Assembly (NCBI RefSeq): GCF_016925615.1
Contig: NZ_CP070499.1
Location: 2,914,001-2,978,000 of the forward strand
Origin: Natronosporangium hydrolyticum
Lineage (GTDB): Bacteria > Actinomycetota > Actinomycetes > Mycobacteriales > Micromonosporaceae
Reading direction: 5' to 3'
Length of the DNA stretch: 64,000 nucleotides
Shown: in pieces, positions 37,551 through 45,662 of the stretch
Position numbering within the stretch: position 1 is the stretch's first letter
Layout of the letters: every line of letters begins with the position of its first letter
Made by a program: the position numbers and the translations under genes
The notes under the pieces: generated by a model
Told to the model about the DNA's origin: nothing
Databases searched by the model: none
What the model saw: only the letters and a program-made list of their open reading frames with translations

Positions 37551-38717
37551 GTGATCCACGAAGAGGTGTCGGCCCTGGACGGTCGACTGTGCGGCTACAC
37601 CGAATGCGCCCAACCCCTGGAGTACGACGGCCGCGGCCGCCCCCCGGAGTACTGTCCCGACCGCCGCTGGCCCGGCGGCAAAACCTGCAAACAAATGGCT
37701 GCCGGGCAACGAGCAGCCGAACGCGCCGCCGGCCTGGAGGTGCCGCTGGAAAGCTTCCGCGCCGCCGGCGACCGGCTCGCCAGCGTCGCTACCCCGCTGG
37801 CGAAGCAGCTGACCGAGGTGGTCACCGCGATCGGGCAAGTCAAGGGGGAGGCGCTGTCACGGCTGGCGGAAGCGGAGCAGACCACCCAGCAGGCCACCGA
37901 CCGCGCCCACACCGCCGCCGAGGCCGCCGAGCAAGCGGCGGCGGCACAACGCGCCGCCGAACAGGCACGCGACGCCGCCCACGCCGAGGTGGCCGAGGCG
38001 ACCCGGCAGGTCGAGGCGGCCCGGCGGCGCGCCGAAGAACAGGTCGCCGAGGCATGGCAACGGGTCGCCGCCGCCGACCACGCCCGCGGGCAAGCCGAAG
38101 CAGCCACCGCCGCCGCGTCCGCCACCACCGCCGCTGAGACTGACCGCCGTGTCCAGGCCGAGCAGCGCGCCCAACTCGCCGACGACCAGCTCCGAGCCGC
38201 CCGCGACGAACTCGCCGCCGGCCAACGGGACCTGGCCGCGCTGCGGCGCGACCTGGCCACCGCCCACGAGCAGCAGCGAGAGACGACCAGCCAACTCGTG
38301 GCGGCCGAGGCTGAAGCAGCCCAAATCCGCGCCGACCTTGAGCGGCGCACCATGCTGTTGACGCAGGCCCAACAGGCCGAGGCGCAGCTCAACCAGCAGC
38401 TGGCCGAGATCAGTTCGGCGCGGGATGCCGCCCGCGCCGAACTAGCTGAGCACACCGCTGAGCTGACCAGCCTGCGCCAGGCGCTCGCCCGCGAGCAGCA
38501 GGCCAGTCAGCAGCACGCTGGTCGGGCCGAGCAGGCCGAAGCTCGGCTGGGTCAGCTCATCGCCGCCCTGCCCGCAGTCGGGTCAACGGTCCCCGCGGGC
38601 CATGGTGGCGGCCCGGCGAACCCCGATCCAGCCGGCGATCACGGCGACCAGGAGCAGCACCAGGCCGATCACGATCAGCCAACCCAACGCCTCCACGATC
38701 AGCCCGAGCAGGACTAG
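37551..38717 (+). CDS. Cys-motif coiled-coil protein of accessory type
   Basis: 388 aa. The N-terminus has a probable zinc knuckle: four cysteines in CGYTECAQP, YCPDRRWPGG and KTCKQ, seen in a family of actinobacterial accessory-element proteins. Residues about 90-345 are an Ala/Glu/Gln/Arg-rich continuous coiled coil, resembling KfrA- or SMC-like DNA-binding filaments. The last 45 residues are His/Gln/Asp-rich and antisense to the small membrane gene at 38583-38759. Codon use is normal for the genome. It sits intact among decayed genes 1.4 kb from a recombinase. A partition or silencing role is inference. Confidence 0.72.
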   Translation: MIHEEVSALDGRLCGYTECAQPLEYDGRGRPPEYCPDRRWPGGKTCKQMAAGQRAAERAAGLEVPLESFRAAGDRLASVATPLAKQLTEVVTAIGQVKGEALSRLAEAEQTTQQATDRAHTAAEAAEQAAAAQRAAEQARDAAHAEVAEATRQVEAARRRAEEQVAEAWQRVAAADHARGQAEAATAAASATTAAETDRRVQAEQRAQLADDQLRAARDELAAGQRDLAALRRDLATAHEQQRETTSQLVAAEAEAAQIRADLERRTMLLTQAQQAEAQLNQQLAEISSARDAARAELAEHTAELTSLRQALAREQQASQQHAGRAEQAEARLGQLIAALPAVGSTVPAGHGGGPANPDPAGDHGDQEQHQADHDQPTQRLHDQPEQD

Positions 38718-38759
38718 GGCCAGCGCTACGACCAGCGCGGCTATGGCTACGGTGCGCAT
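38583..38759 (-). CDS. 58-aa two-helix membrane protein
   Basis: ATG 38759 is 4 nt behind GAAGGAG. The product begins MRTVAIAALVVALALVLLGL, continues through a second hydrophobic helix (WLIVIGLVLLLVAVIAGWIG) and ends in a basic tail (VRRAATMARGDR). Small proteins of this kind are widespread and uncharacterised in actinobacteria. It overlaps the 3' end of the convergent coiled-coil gene by 135 bp, so one of the two reading frames was probably extended secondarily. Confidence 0.72.
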   Translation of the reverse strand: MRTVAIAALVVALALVLLGLIVEALGWLIVIGLVLLLVAVIAGWIGVRRAATMARGDR

Positions 38760-38822
38760 GCTACTCCTTCGGTCTGCATGAATGTTCCCAGCTGGTTACC
38801 CCTCGGGAGGGCCGGCCACACG

Positions 38823-39053
38823 TCAGGTGAGGGGTAGTGCCGGCAGGGCGGTGATGGTGATCGGGCCGAGGGTGCCGGTGCGGGCCAGCCGCCGGCCGCG
38901 GGTCAGCAGTGACTGATCGAGCAGGAGTTCGGCTACCGCAGCCGACCATCCTTTCACCCACCACCGGGCTTGCTCGGGGCCGCCGCGGCCGCGTACCGGG
39001 GGGAAGGCGGGGAAGCCCCGCGCCGGCTGCCGGGGTTGGTCGTGGCTGCTCAT
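38823..39053 (-). pseudogene. SWIM zinc-finger protein, 5' remnant
   Basis: 76 codons match only the start of the SWIM-domain proteins that accompany SNF2 helicases in actinobacteria (RGFPAFPPVRG, RWWVKGWSAAVAELLLDQ, LLTRGRRLARTGTLGPITIT), then stop at 38823. The CxCx(n)CxH zinc motif and several hundred residues are missing. Its ATG overlaps the SNF2 stop by 4 bp, the normal operon arrangement, so the loss removed only the distal part. Confidence 0.78.
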
Positions 39054-40230
39054 CGGCGGCTCCGTAGGGTCACCAGGTTGGCCAGTTGCTCATCGGACAG
39101 GTCGCTCCACGCCGGGTCGCCGCCGGTGAGGACCGTTTCGGCGAGGTCCTGTTTGCGGCGCAGCAATCCCCCGATGCGTTCCTCCACCGTCCCTTCGGTG
39201 ATCAGCCGGTGTACCTGCACCGCCTGGGTCTGACCGAGCCGGTACGCCCGGTCGGTGGCCTGTTGCTCCACCGCCGGGTTCCACCACCGGTCGTAGTGGA
39301 TGACGTGTTCGGCGCGGGTGAGGTTGAGTCCGGTGCCGGCGGCTTTCAGCGACAGCAGCAGCACCGGGGTGCGTCCTTGCTGGAACGTGTCGACCAGCTG
39401 GTCCCGTTGCGGCACCGGTGTGCCGCCGTGCAGCAGGGCGTGGGTGACCCGCCGGCCGGTCAGGTGGCTGGCCAGCAGCCGGGCCATGGCGACGTACTGG
39501 GTGAAGACCAGCGCCGCCGTGCCTTCGGCGAGGATGGTGTCGACCAGGTCGTCGAAGGCTTCGAGCTTGCCGGAGCGGCCGGACAGCACCGTCGCGTTGG
39601 GGTGCTGGTGCAGATAGTGGGCGGGATGGTTGCAGATCTGTTTGAGCTGGGTCAGCATCCGCAGCACCTGGCCGCGGCGCTGGATCCCGTCGCTTTGGCG
39701 GATCTGTGTCAGCCGCTGGGTCACCACCGTCTCGTAAAGGGCGGCTTGCTCGGCGGTGAGCGCCACCGGCAGATCGGTCTCGGTCTTGGCTGGCAGCTCC
39801 GGGGCGATCTGTGGGTCGCTTTTTCGGCGCCGCAGCACAAACGGCCCGATCAGCCGGGACAGCCGCGCCGCCGCCTGCGGGTCGGTGCCGCGTTCGACCG
39901 GGGTGGCGAACCGGGAGGCTTCGGCCGCGGTGAGCGGCTCGCCGTCGAGTAGCACCTGCCAGCGGCCGGTTACCTGGCCGGTGATCGGGGTTGCGCCGGT
40001 TTCCTGGCCGAGCGTCACGCTGGTGGTGATCTCGTCGGTGATCTGCGGCGGCCACTGCACCGGTATGCCCGCCTCGGTTGCACCGTTTCGGCCGGGAAGG
40101 TGCGCAGCAGTACCGGCAGTCCGTCGGTGAGCGACAGGCGCTGGGGCGGGTCGTGGTGGAACACCAGCGAACCTGCGCGGGGCGGCTCGCCCGGCTGGAA
40201 CGTGACGGACAATTCGTGGAGCTCCGACAT
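39050..40230 (-). pseudogene. SNF2-family helicase with motor core deleted
   Basis: The gene begins at ATG 40230 (SELHELSVTFQPGEPPRAGS), but the frame shifts near 40080; the following frame has WQVLLDGEPLTAAE from the N-terminal domain fused directly to RFATPVERGTDPQAAARL, which normally follows the first RecA lobe. Walker A and the DEAH box are therefore absent. The second lobe is complete (FVLRRRKSDPQIAPELPAK, LLLSLKAAGTGLNLTRAEHV, ATDRAYRLGQTQAVQVHRLI). Loss is about 350-400 residues against the usual about 950. It cannot work as a translocase. Confidence 0.85.
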
Positions 40231-40302
40231 GGCCCTCCCTAGTCTGTACGGCGTACGGAGAAGTCAAGGGTGGTGCCCGGCCCGATATTCCCTCCGCGGG
40301 GT

Positions 40303-40315
40303 ATCTTCAGAAGAT
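40303..40315. promoter_or_regulatory. small palindrome before the SDR gene
   Basis: ATCTTC-A-GAAGAT, a perfect 6-bp dyad with one central base, 49 bp upstream of the SDR start. It could be an operator; no regulator is adjacent. Confidence 0.25.
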
Positions 40316-40364
40316 GATCTCGCCGGGCGCGCCCGCACCCGGTCCCACCGCTCGGGGGAGAACC

Positions 40365-41279
40365 ATGCCAGGCCCGCTCGCCGGCCAGGTCGCGCTGGTC
40401 GCCGGCGCCACCCGCGGCGCGGGCCGCGGCATCGCCGTCGAGCTCGGGGCCGCCGGAGCCACCGTCTACGTCACCGGCCGCACCACCCGCCGGCGCCGCT
40501 CCGAGTACGACCGTCCGGAAACCATCGAAGAGACCGCCGAACTGGTCACCGCAGCAGGCGGACGGGGCATCGCCGCCCCCACCGACCACCTCGACCCCTC
40601 CCAGGTACGCGACCTGATCGAACGCATCGCCGCCGAGCAGGGCCGGCTCCAGCTGCTGGTCAACGACGTGTGGGGCGGCGAGCTGCTGTTCGAATGGGGC
40701 AGCCCGGTGTGGGAACACAACCTCGACAACGGGCTGCGGCTACTCCGGCTGGCCATCGACACCCACGCCATCACCAGCCACTACGCCCTGCCGTTGCTGC
40801 TGCGTACCCCCGGCGGGCTGGTAGTCGAAATGACCGACGGCACCGCCGAATACAACCAGCGCAACTACCGGGTCTCGTTCTTCTACGACCTGGCCAAGAC
40901 CGCCGTCCTACGGATGGCCTACGGCCTGAGCCAGGAACTCGGCCCCCGCGGCGCCACCGCCGTCGCCCTCACCCCCGGCTGGCTGCGGTCGGAGATCATG
41001 CTGGAACACTTCGGCGTCACCGAAGACACCTGGCGCGACGCCCTCACCGCCGAACCCCACTTCGCCATCTCCGAAACGCCTCGCTACGTCGGCCGGGCCG
41101 TGTCAGCGCTCGCCGCCGACCCCGACCGGTCCCGCTACAACGGTGCCTCCCTGTCCAGCGGCGAACTGGCCCGGGCGTACGGGTTCACCGACCTCGACGG
41201 CGGTCAACCCGACTGCTGGCGCTACCTGGTGGAGGTTCAGGACGCCGGCAAGCCCGCCAACGTGGCCGGCTACCGCTGA
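40365..41279 (+). CDS. short-chain dehydrogenase/reductase
   Basis: 304 aa. Classical Rossmann fold with AGATRGAGRGIAVELGAAGA (cofactor loop TGxxxGxG variant) and YVTGRTTRR, whose arginines favour NADP(H). The active-site region reads FFYDLAKTAVLRMAYGL, so the YxxxK is Tyr-Asp-Leu-Ala-Lys, and the usual NNAG is replaced by NDVWGGELLF. Similar proteins form a separate SDR group in actinobacteria; substrate unknown. ATG 40365 has GGGGGAG upstream. It overlaps the convergent MazG-GNAT gene by 10 bp. Confidence 0.85.
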   Translation: MPGPLAGQVALVAGATRGAGRGIAVELGAAGATVYVTGRTTRRRRSEYDRPETIEETAELVTAAGGRGIAAPTDHLDPSQVRDLIERIAAEQGRLQLLVNDVWGGELLFEWGSPVWEHNLDNGLRLLRLAIDTHAITSHYALPLLLRTPGGLVVEMTDGTAEYNQRNYRVSFFYDLAKTAVLRMAYGLSQELGPRGATAVALTPGWLRSEIMLEHFGVTEDTWRDALTAEPHFAISETPRYVGRAVSALAADPDRSRYNGASLSSGELARAYGFTDLDGGQPDCWRYLVEVQDAGKPANVAGYR

Positions 41280-42232
41280 CCGCCGGCGGGTCTAGTCGGC
41301 TCCGCTGGCGGCCGACGCACCATGAGCTGGTGCGCCGACGAGAATCCCGCGCGCAGATAGAGCGGCACCGAGCGCGGCGACGGATTGAGCACCACCCGCA
41401 CCAGCCCTTCGCCGTCGGCGTACGCGAGCACCGCGTCTAGTAGCCGATGCCCGATCCCGCGGTTCCGGTGCTCCGGCAACACGAACGCGTTTGCCAGGTA
41501 ACCCCAGCGCACAGCCTGGCGGCCGGGCGTGGGCATCCGGTCGAAGATGGCCAGATTGACCATCCCCACCAGTGCGGCATCCGACTGGGCGACCCAGGTG
41601 ACCCGGTGCGAGGTCTCGGCGTGCCACCAACCAGCGAAGCGGTTCGCAAAGCCGGGCTCAGTCTCATGCGCCCCCTGCTCGGCGGCCCATGCCCGTCGCA
41701 GTTCGGCCAGTCCGGCTGTATCAGCCGCCTCCGCCTGCCGGACCACTACGTAATCAGCGGATGCGGGCGACGCCGGCTCAGCGGTACCGGCCGCCCGCTC
41801 GCCAGTCGCGCTCCGGTCGGCGAGGACGGCCGCCACCCGCGGCGGCTCATACTGCTCGCCTCGCAGCACCTTGCCATCCGGGCGGCGTACCGGCCGCCCA
41901 TCCTGGCCGAGCTTGCTCAGGTTGGACCGGTGCACCTCGGCCAGCACCGCGTCGAGGTCGATGCCGTACGACAACGCCGTGCCATACGCGACATAGACCA
42001 CATCGGCCAGCTCATGGGCCACCCGGTCAAGCCCGGCACCGTCGGCGGCCAGCCTGACCGCCTCGGCCAACTCCGCGACCTCCTCTTCGATCAGTCGCTG
42101 CCGGAGCTCTGCCACCTGTGGAGAAGGGTGCCCGGGTCGGTCCTGGCGGTGGAGGTCGAAGCGCTCGTGGAACTCGCGCAGCAGCGGTGCTGGTGACCGG
42201 GATTCGGCGGCCGGACTCGTAGGGTGCGTCAC
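41270..42232 (-). CDS. MazG-like pyrophosphohydrolase fused to GNAT acetyltransferase
   Basis: 320 aa. Residues about 10-140 are an all-alpha NTP-PPase domain (RQRLIEEEVAELAEAVRLAA, VAHELADVVYVAYGTAL, with the EExxE..ExxD metal sites). A Pro/Ala linker (about 140-165) leads to a GNAT domain (about 168-315) with VLPEHRNRGIGHRLLDAVLA. The start is taken at GTG 42232; no ATG fits. Fusion of a house-cleaning nucleotide hydrolase to an acetyltransferase is uncommon. It is divergent from the methyltransferase gene. Confidence 0.8.
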   Translation of the reverse strand: MTHPTSPAAESRSPAPLLREFHERFDLHRQDRPGHPSPQVAELRQRLIEEEVAELAEAVRLAADGAGLDRVAHELADVVYVAYGTALSYGIDLDAVLAEVHRSNLSKLGQDGRPVRRPDGKVLRGEQYEPPRVAAVLADRSATGERAAGTAEPASPASADYVVVRQAEAADTAGLAELRRAWAAEQGAHETEPGFANRFAGWWHAETSHRVTWVAQSDAALVGMVNLAIFDRMPTPGRQAVRWGYLANAFVLPEHRNRGIGHRLLDAVLAYADGEGLVRVVLNPSPRSVPLYLRAGFSSAHQLMVRRPPAEPTRPAGGQR

Positions 42233-42322
42233 GACCGCACACTCTATGCGCGGCCGGTGGCGGGCTACGCCCTGCGTGAACGAGACTCCCGTCACCGCGA
42301 CCGGCCAACTAGCGTCGCGGAC

Positions 42323-43003
42323 ATGCCGAACGCGCCCGTTTACGACGCCCACGCCGACTGGTACGAGCAGTACATCACCGGGCCCGCCGCCACGTTCAGC
42401 TGCCGGGTGCGCCGGCTGCTCGCTGACCTGTTGGGCGACGGGAGCGGCGAGGTGTGCCTGGACGTGTGCTGCGGCACCGGCGCACACGCCGCCTGCCTGC
42501 GCGACCTCGGCTGGCAGCCGGTCGGCGTGGACCTGTCGGCCGGCCAGTTGCGTCATGCCCGCAACCGTCTGCCGGTGGCACTCGCCGACGCGGCCCACCT
42601 GCCGGTGGCCGCCGGCAGGCTACCGGCGGCGGTGGCGGTGCTCTGCCACACCGACCTGCCCGACTACTCGACGGTGGTGACCGAGGTCGCGGGGGCGCTG
42701 AGACCCGGTGGCCGCTTCGTCCATATCGGTGTTCACCCGTGCTTCGTCGGAGCCTTCGCCGACTGGCATGACCCAGCTCAGGTTGTGATCGACAACGGGT
42801 ACGCCGACCCGTCGTACCGGTTCGACTCCTGGACCCCGCACGGCGTACGGGCCCGCGTGGGGGCTTGGCACACGCCGCTGCCGGACCTGCTCAACGCCGT
42901 TACCGCCGCCGGGCTACGGCTGCACCGGCTGGTCGAAGATGCCCCTCGGGGGGTACCCGATCTGCTGGGCTACGTCGCCACCCGTCCTGCTGAGCACGGC
43001 TAG
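42323..43003 (+). CDS. SAM-dependent methyltransferase
   Basis: 226 aa class I methyltransferase. Motif I CLDVCCGTGAHAACL, motif II GVDLSAGQLRHARNRLP, motif III around VAVLCHTDLPDYSTVVTEVA, and a post-motif GGRFVHIGVHPCFVG. Substrate unknown. ATG 42323 follows TAGCGT (42310-42315) by 7 nt, a leaderless start; a longer frame upstream lacks similarity. It ends six bases before the dif site. Confidence 0.88.
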   Translation: MPNAPVYDAHADWYEQYITGPAATFSCRVRRLLADLLGDGSGEVCLDVCCGTGAHAACLRDLGWQPVGVDLSAGQLRHARNRLPVALADAAHLPVAAGRLPAAVAVLCHTDLPDYSTVVTEVAGALRPGGRFVHIGVHPCFVGAFADWHDPAQVVIDNGYADPSYRFDSWTPHGVRARVGAWHTPLPDLLNAVTAAGLRLHRLVEDAPRGVPDLLGYVATRPAEHG

Positions 43004-43008
43004 TGGCT

Positions 43009-43036
43009 AGTTGACATAATGTAAATTATCGAGCAA
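43009..43036 (-). other. chromosomal dif site (XerCD recombination, terminus)
   Basis: Read on the minus strand, the 28-bp site has a XerC half TTGCTCGATAA, central hexamer TTTACA and XerD half TTATGTCAACT. It fits the published actinobacterial dif consensus (TTsrCCGATAATvnACATT..., ending ATGTCAAgT) with four departures, all outside the core half-site bases, and aligns with E. coli dif (XerD half TTATGTTAAAT). It lies in a 108-bp intergenic space between a methyltransferase and surE. It marks the region where replication ends and chromosome dimers are resolved. Confidence 0.88.
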
Positions 43037-43111
43037 CTGACTCCACTGGGTTGACCATGGAGTTAGGCACCTGAAACCGCGACGATCAGACCCCTAGGTC
43101 CATGATCAACT

Positions 43112-43882
43112 CTAGTGGTCGGGTAGATGGATGTCGGGGGTCTCGAAGATCGGCGTCACCGCACTGACGGTCGCATACCCCCGCGCCAGCCAATCCGTGT
43201 CCGTGCCCGGCTCGCCACCGCCGCCCGCGACGCTCTCCAGCGCCAACCGCACAAACCCGTCCCCGGTCTCCACAGTAGTCTGCACCGCGCCGAACGCCGC
43301 CAACTTCGCCTGCCGCAACCCCGGCAACCGCTCCGGCGACAAACTCGGCGCGTTGACGTTGAACACGACCGGCGCCGGCGCCGCCCGCAACGCCGGCAAC
43401 AACACCGGCAGATAATGCGTCGCCGCCGCCCAATGCAGCGGCACCGGATCCGACCCCACATCGGTGAAGCCCAACCGCAGCGACAACGCCACCGCCGGAC
43501 ACCCGTTGGCCGCCGCCGTCAACGCCGCCCCCACCGTCCCCGAATGCAGAATCGCGTGGCCCGTGTTCGACCCCCGGTTCACCCCCGACAAAACCAGGTC
43601 AGGCGGATCACCGAACGCACCCCGCACCGCCACCAACGTAATCAACGCCGGCGAACCAGCGATCGCGTACGCGGGCACCTCAGCCAGCCCCGGCAACTGC
43701 CGCCGCACCAGCTCAAGCTGCCCCTCCGGCATCGGATACGCGATCGACGCCGACGTACCCGACGCGTCCCGGTCAGGTGCGGCCACCGTCACCTCATAGC
43801 CGGCCTCCGCCGCGAACCGCGCCAGATGGTGCAGCCCCGGAGCGTCGATCCCGTCGTCGTTGGTCACCAACACCCGCACCAT
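43112..43882 (-). CDS. surE: 5'/3'-nucleotidase SurE
   Basis: 256 aa. The metal-binding N-terminus VLVTNDDGIDAPG and the loop SGVNRGSNTGHAILHSGTVG are intact; APDRDASG supplies further metal ligands. It dephosphorylates nucleoside monophosphates in the cytoplasm. ATG 43882 is used; GGGAGGGGG lies about 13 nt upstream and the frame is open to 43906. A TAGATT box at 43926-43921 could be its -10. It is the first gene on the far side of dif. Confidence 0.92.
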   Translation of the reverse strand: MVRVLVTNDDGIDAPGLHHLARFAAEAGYEVTVAAPDRDASGTSASIAYPMPEGQLELVRRQLPGLAEVPAYAIAGSPALITLVAVRGAFGDPPDLVLSGVNRGSNTGHAILHSGTVGAALTAAANGCPAVALSLRLGFTDVGSDPVPLHWAAATHYLPVLLPALRAAPAPVVFNVNAPSLSPERLPGLRQAKLAAFGAVQTTVETGDGFVRLALESVAGGGGEPGTDTDWLARGYATVSAVTPIFETPDIHLPDH

Positions 43883-43977
43883 CGCCGCCCCGATCCCCCT
43901 CCCCAACCAGCCTGCCCGCCGAATCTAACATCGCCCCGGTACGCCGCCGGCCAACAACCCTGGCCCACCGCTGACCA

Positions 43978-44799
43978 TCAATCGCGGAGAAACTCCACCA
44001 ACACCGCGGTCAACTCCGCCGGCGCATCCTCCTGCACCAGATGCCCGGCGCCCTCGATCAACCGCACCTGCGCCCCCGGGATCCGGGTCGCCAACTCGTC
44101 GGCCTTCGCCACCGGAATCCAAGTATCGGCCGTCCCCCAACACACCAACACCGGCATCTCCAGCTCGCCGTACCGGTCCTGAACCTCATCGGTGAACCGC
44201 TGATCGGCCTGGGCGATCTGCCGATAGAACGCCGGCTGCCCGACCTCCCCCACCCACGGCGCCGCCAGCTGATCGGCCACCTGCGGCAACAGACCACGGG
44301 CGCTGGCGGAGCTGATGTACTCACGCACCAGCGCCTCGTGCAACGCCGGCGGCAACTGCTCGAAAACCTCGGCGTGCTCGGCCACCAACCGGAAGAACGG
44401 CGACCCCCACGGCCGCAGCGCCACCGGATCCACCAACGCCAACCGGCGATACCGGGCCTGATGCAGCAACCGGGCCCGCAGCGCCACCACCCCACCGAAA
44501 TCGTGGGCCACCACCGTCGGCTCGGTCAGCCGCCACTCCTGCAACAGCTCTGCGAAGAGCGCGCCCTGCGCGGCCAACGACACATCCTGGCCGTCGAACT
44601 TCTCCGAGGTGCCGTAGCCGGGCATGTCCCACACAAACACCCGATGCCGCCGCGCCAACGCCTGCGCCACCGCCCGCCACACGAACGACGAGAACGGAGT
44701 CCCATGCAGCAACACCACCGCCGGCGCCCCCGCCGGCCCCAGCGCGTCCCAGCGGACATCGCCCACGCTGCTGCCGTAAGTCCTGCCGAGTCTCCACAT
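43978..44799 (-). CDS. alpha/beta hydrolase (dehalogenase/esterase-like)
   Basis: 273 aa. Oxyanion loop LLHGTPFSSFVWR, nucleophile position in VVAHDFGGVVALR: an aspartate, as in haloalkane dehalogenases and epoxide hydrolases, rather than Ser. The second acid may be in WGTADTWIPV and the His in IEGAGHLVQED. Substrate unknown. ATG 44799 gives the best domain start; the frame is open to 44853. It ends 95 bp upstream of surE on the same strand. Confidence 0.83.
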   Translation of the reverse strand: MWRLGRTYGSSVGDVRWDALGPAGAPAVVLLHGTPFSSFVWRAVAQALARRHRVFVWDMPGYGTSEKFDGQDVSLAAQGALFAELLQEWRLTEPTVVAHDFGGVVALRARLLHQARYRRLALVDPVALRPWGSPFFRLVAEHAEVFEQLPPALHEALVREYISSASARGLLPQVADQLAAPWVGEVGQPAFYRQIAQADQRFTDEVQDRYGELEMPVLVCWGTADTWIPVAKADELATRIPGAQVRLIEGAGHLVQEDAPAELTAVLVEFLRD

Positions 44800-44862
44800 G
44801 ACGCGAAAGCCTCCGAAACGCCGCCGACCTGCCCGCCTCAGCTTACTGAGCAACCCGCCAGC

Positions 44863-45612
44863 TCACCGGCCACCAGCTACCCGCAACACTGCCCCGGTGG
44901 TATACGAGGCATCCGGCCCGAGCAACCAACAGACCGGACCAGCCACCTCAGCCGGCTCACCGGCCCGACCCAACGGCACCGACGGCGCCACCCGCGCGAC
45001 CCGGCCGGGCTCGCCCGACTCCCGAGCATGCAGCTCCGTATCGACGATCCCCGGAGCGACCGCATTGACCCGCACCCCAACCGGGGCCAGCTCCTTCGCC
45101 AACCCGACCGTCAGCGCCTCCACGCCCGCCTTCGCGGCCGCGTAATGGACATACTCGCCCGGGCTGCCCAACGTCGCCGCCGCCGACGACACGTTGACGA
45201 TCGCCCCACCACGCCCACCCCGGTCGGTCCCCATCTCCCAGGCCGCGCGCCGGGCGCAGAACATCGCCCCAACCAGGTTGACCTCCACCACCCGCCGCAG
45301 ATCAGCCGTAGCTAGATCCACAAACGACCCCACTGGGCTGGTTACCCCGGCATTGTTGACCAACCCGGTCGGCACCCCCAGCCGGCTCACGACCAGGTCG
45401 AAGAGCCGCTCGACATCGGCCTCGACCGACACATCCGCCGCCACCGCCAGACACCGACGGCCAACCGCGCCGACCTCGGCCTCGACCACCGCAGCCGCCG
45501 CAGCGTCCCGCCGGTAGGTGAACACCACATCATGCCCCGCCGCCGCCAGCCGACGAACAATCGCCGCGCCGATCCCCCGACTGCCACCGGTAACCACGGT
45601 AATCTGGTCCAC
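44863..45612 (-). CDS. SDR family oxidoreductase (FabG-like)
   Basis: 249 aa. TGGSRGIGAAIVRRLAAAGH cofactor loop, LVNNAGVTSPVG, catalytic Ser in VNVSSAAATLGSPG and YxxxK in YVHYAAAKAGVEAL; the C-terminus AGPVCWLLGPDASYTTGAVL is typical of FabG-like dehydrogenases. Probably NADPH-dependent reduction of an unknown ketone. The start is GTG 45612, leaderless-looking (TACGCT at 45624-45619 on the minus strand). It is divergent from the uridine-kinase-like gene. Confidence 0.9.
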   Translation of the reverse strand: MDQITVVTGGSRGIGAAIVRRLAAAGHDVVFTYRRDAAAAAVVEAEVGAVGRRCLAVAADVSVEADVERLFDLVVSRLGVPTGLVNNAGVTSPVGSFVDLATADLRRVVEVNLVGAMFCARRAAWEMGTDRGGRGGAIVNVSSAAATLGSPGEYVHYAAAKAGVEALTVGLAKELAPVGVRVNAVAPGIVDTELHARESGEPGRVARVAPSVPLGRAGEPAEVAGPVCWLLGPDASYTTGAVLRVAGGR

Positions 45613-45662
45613 CGCGTGAGCGTACTCACTTCCCCCGACATCGGCTATCAGAGAGGAAAACG

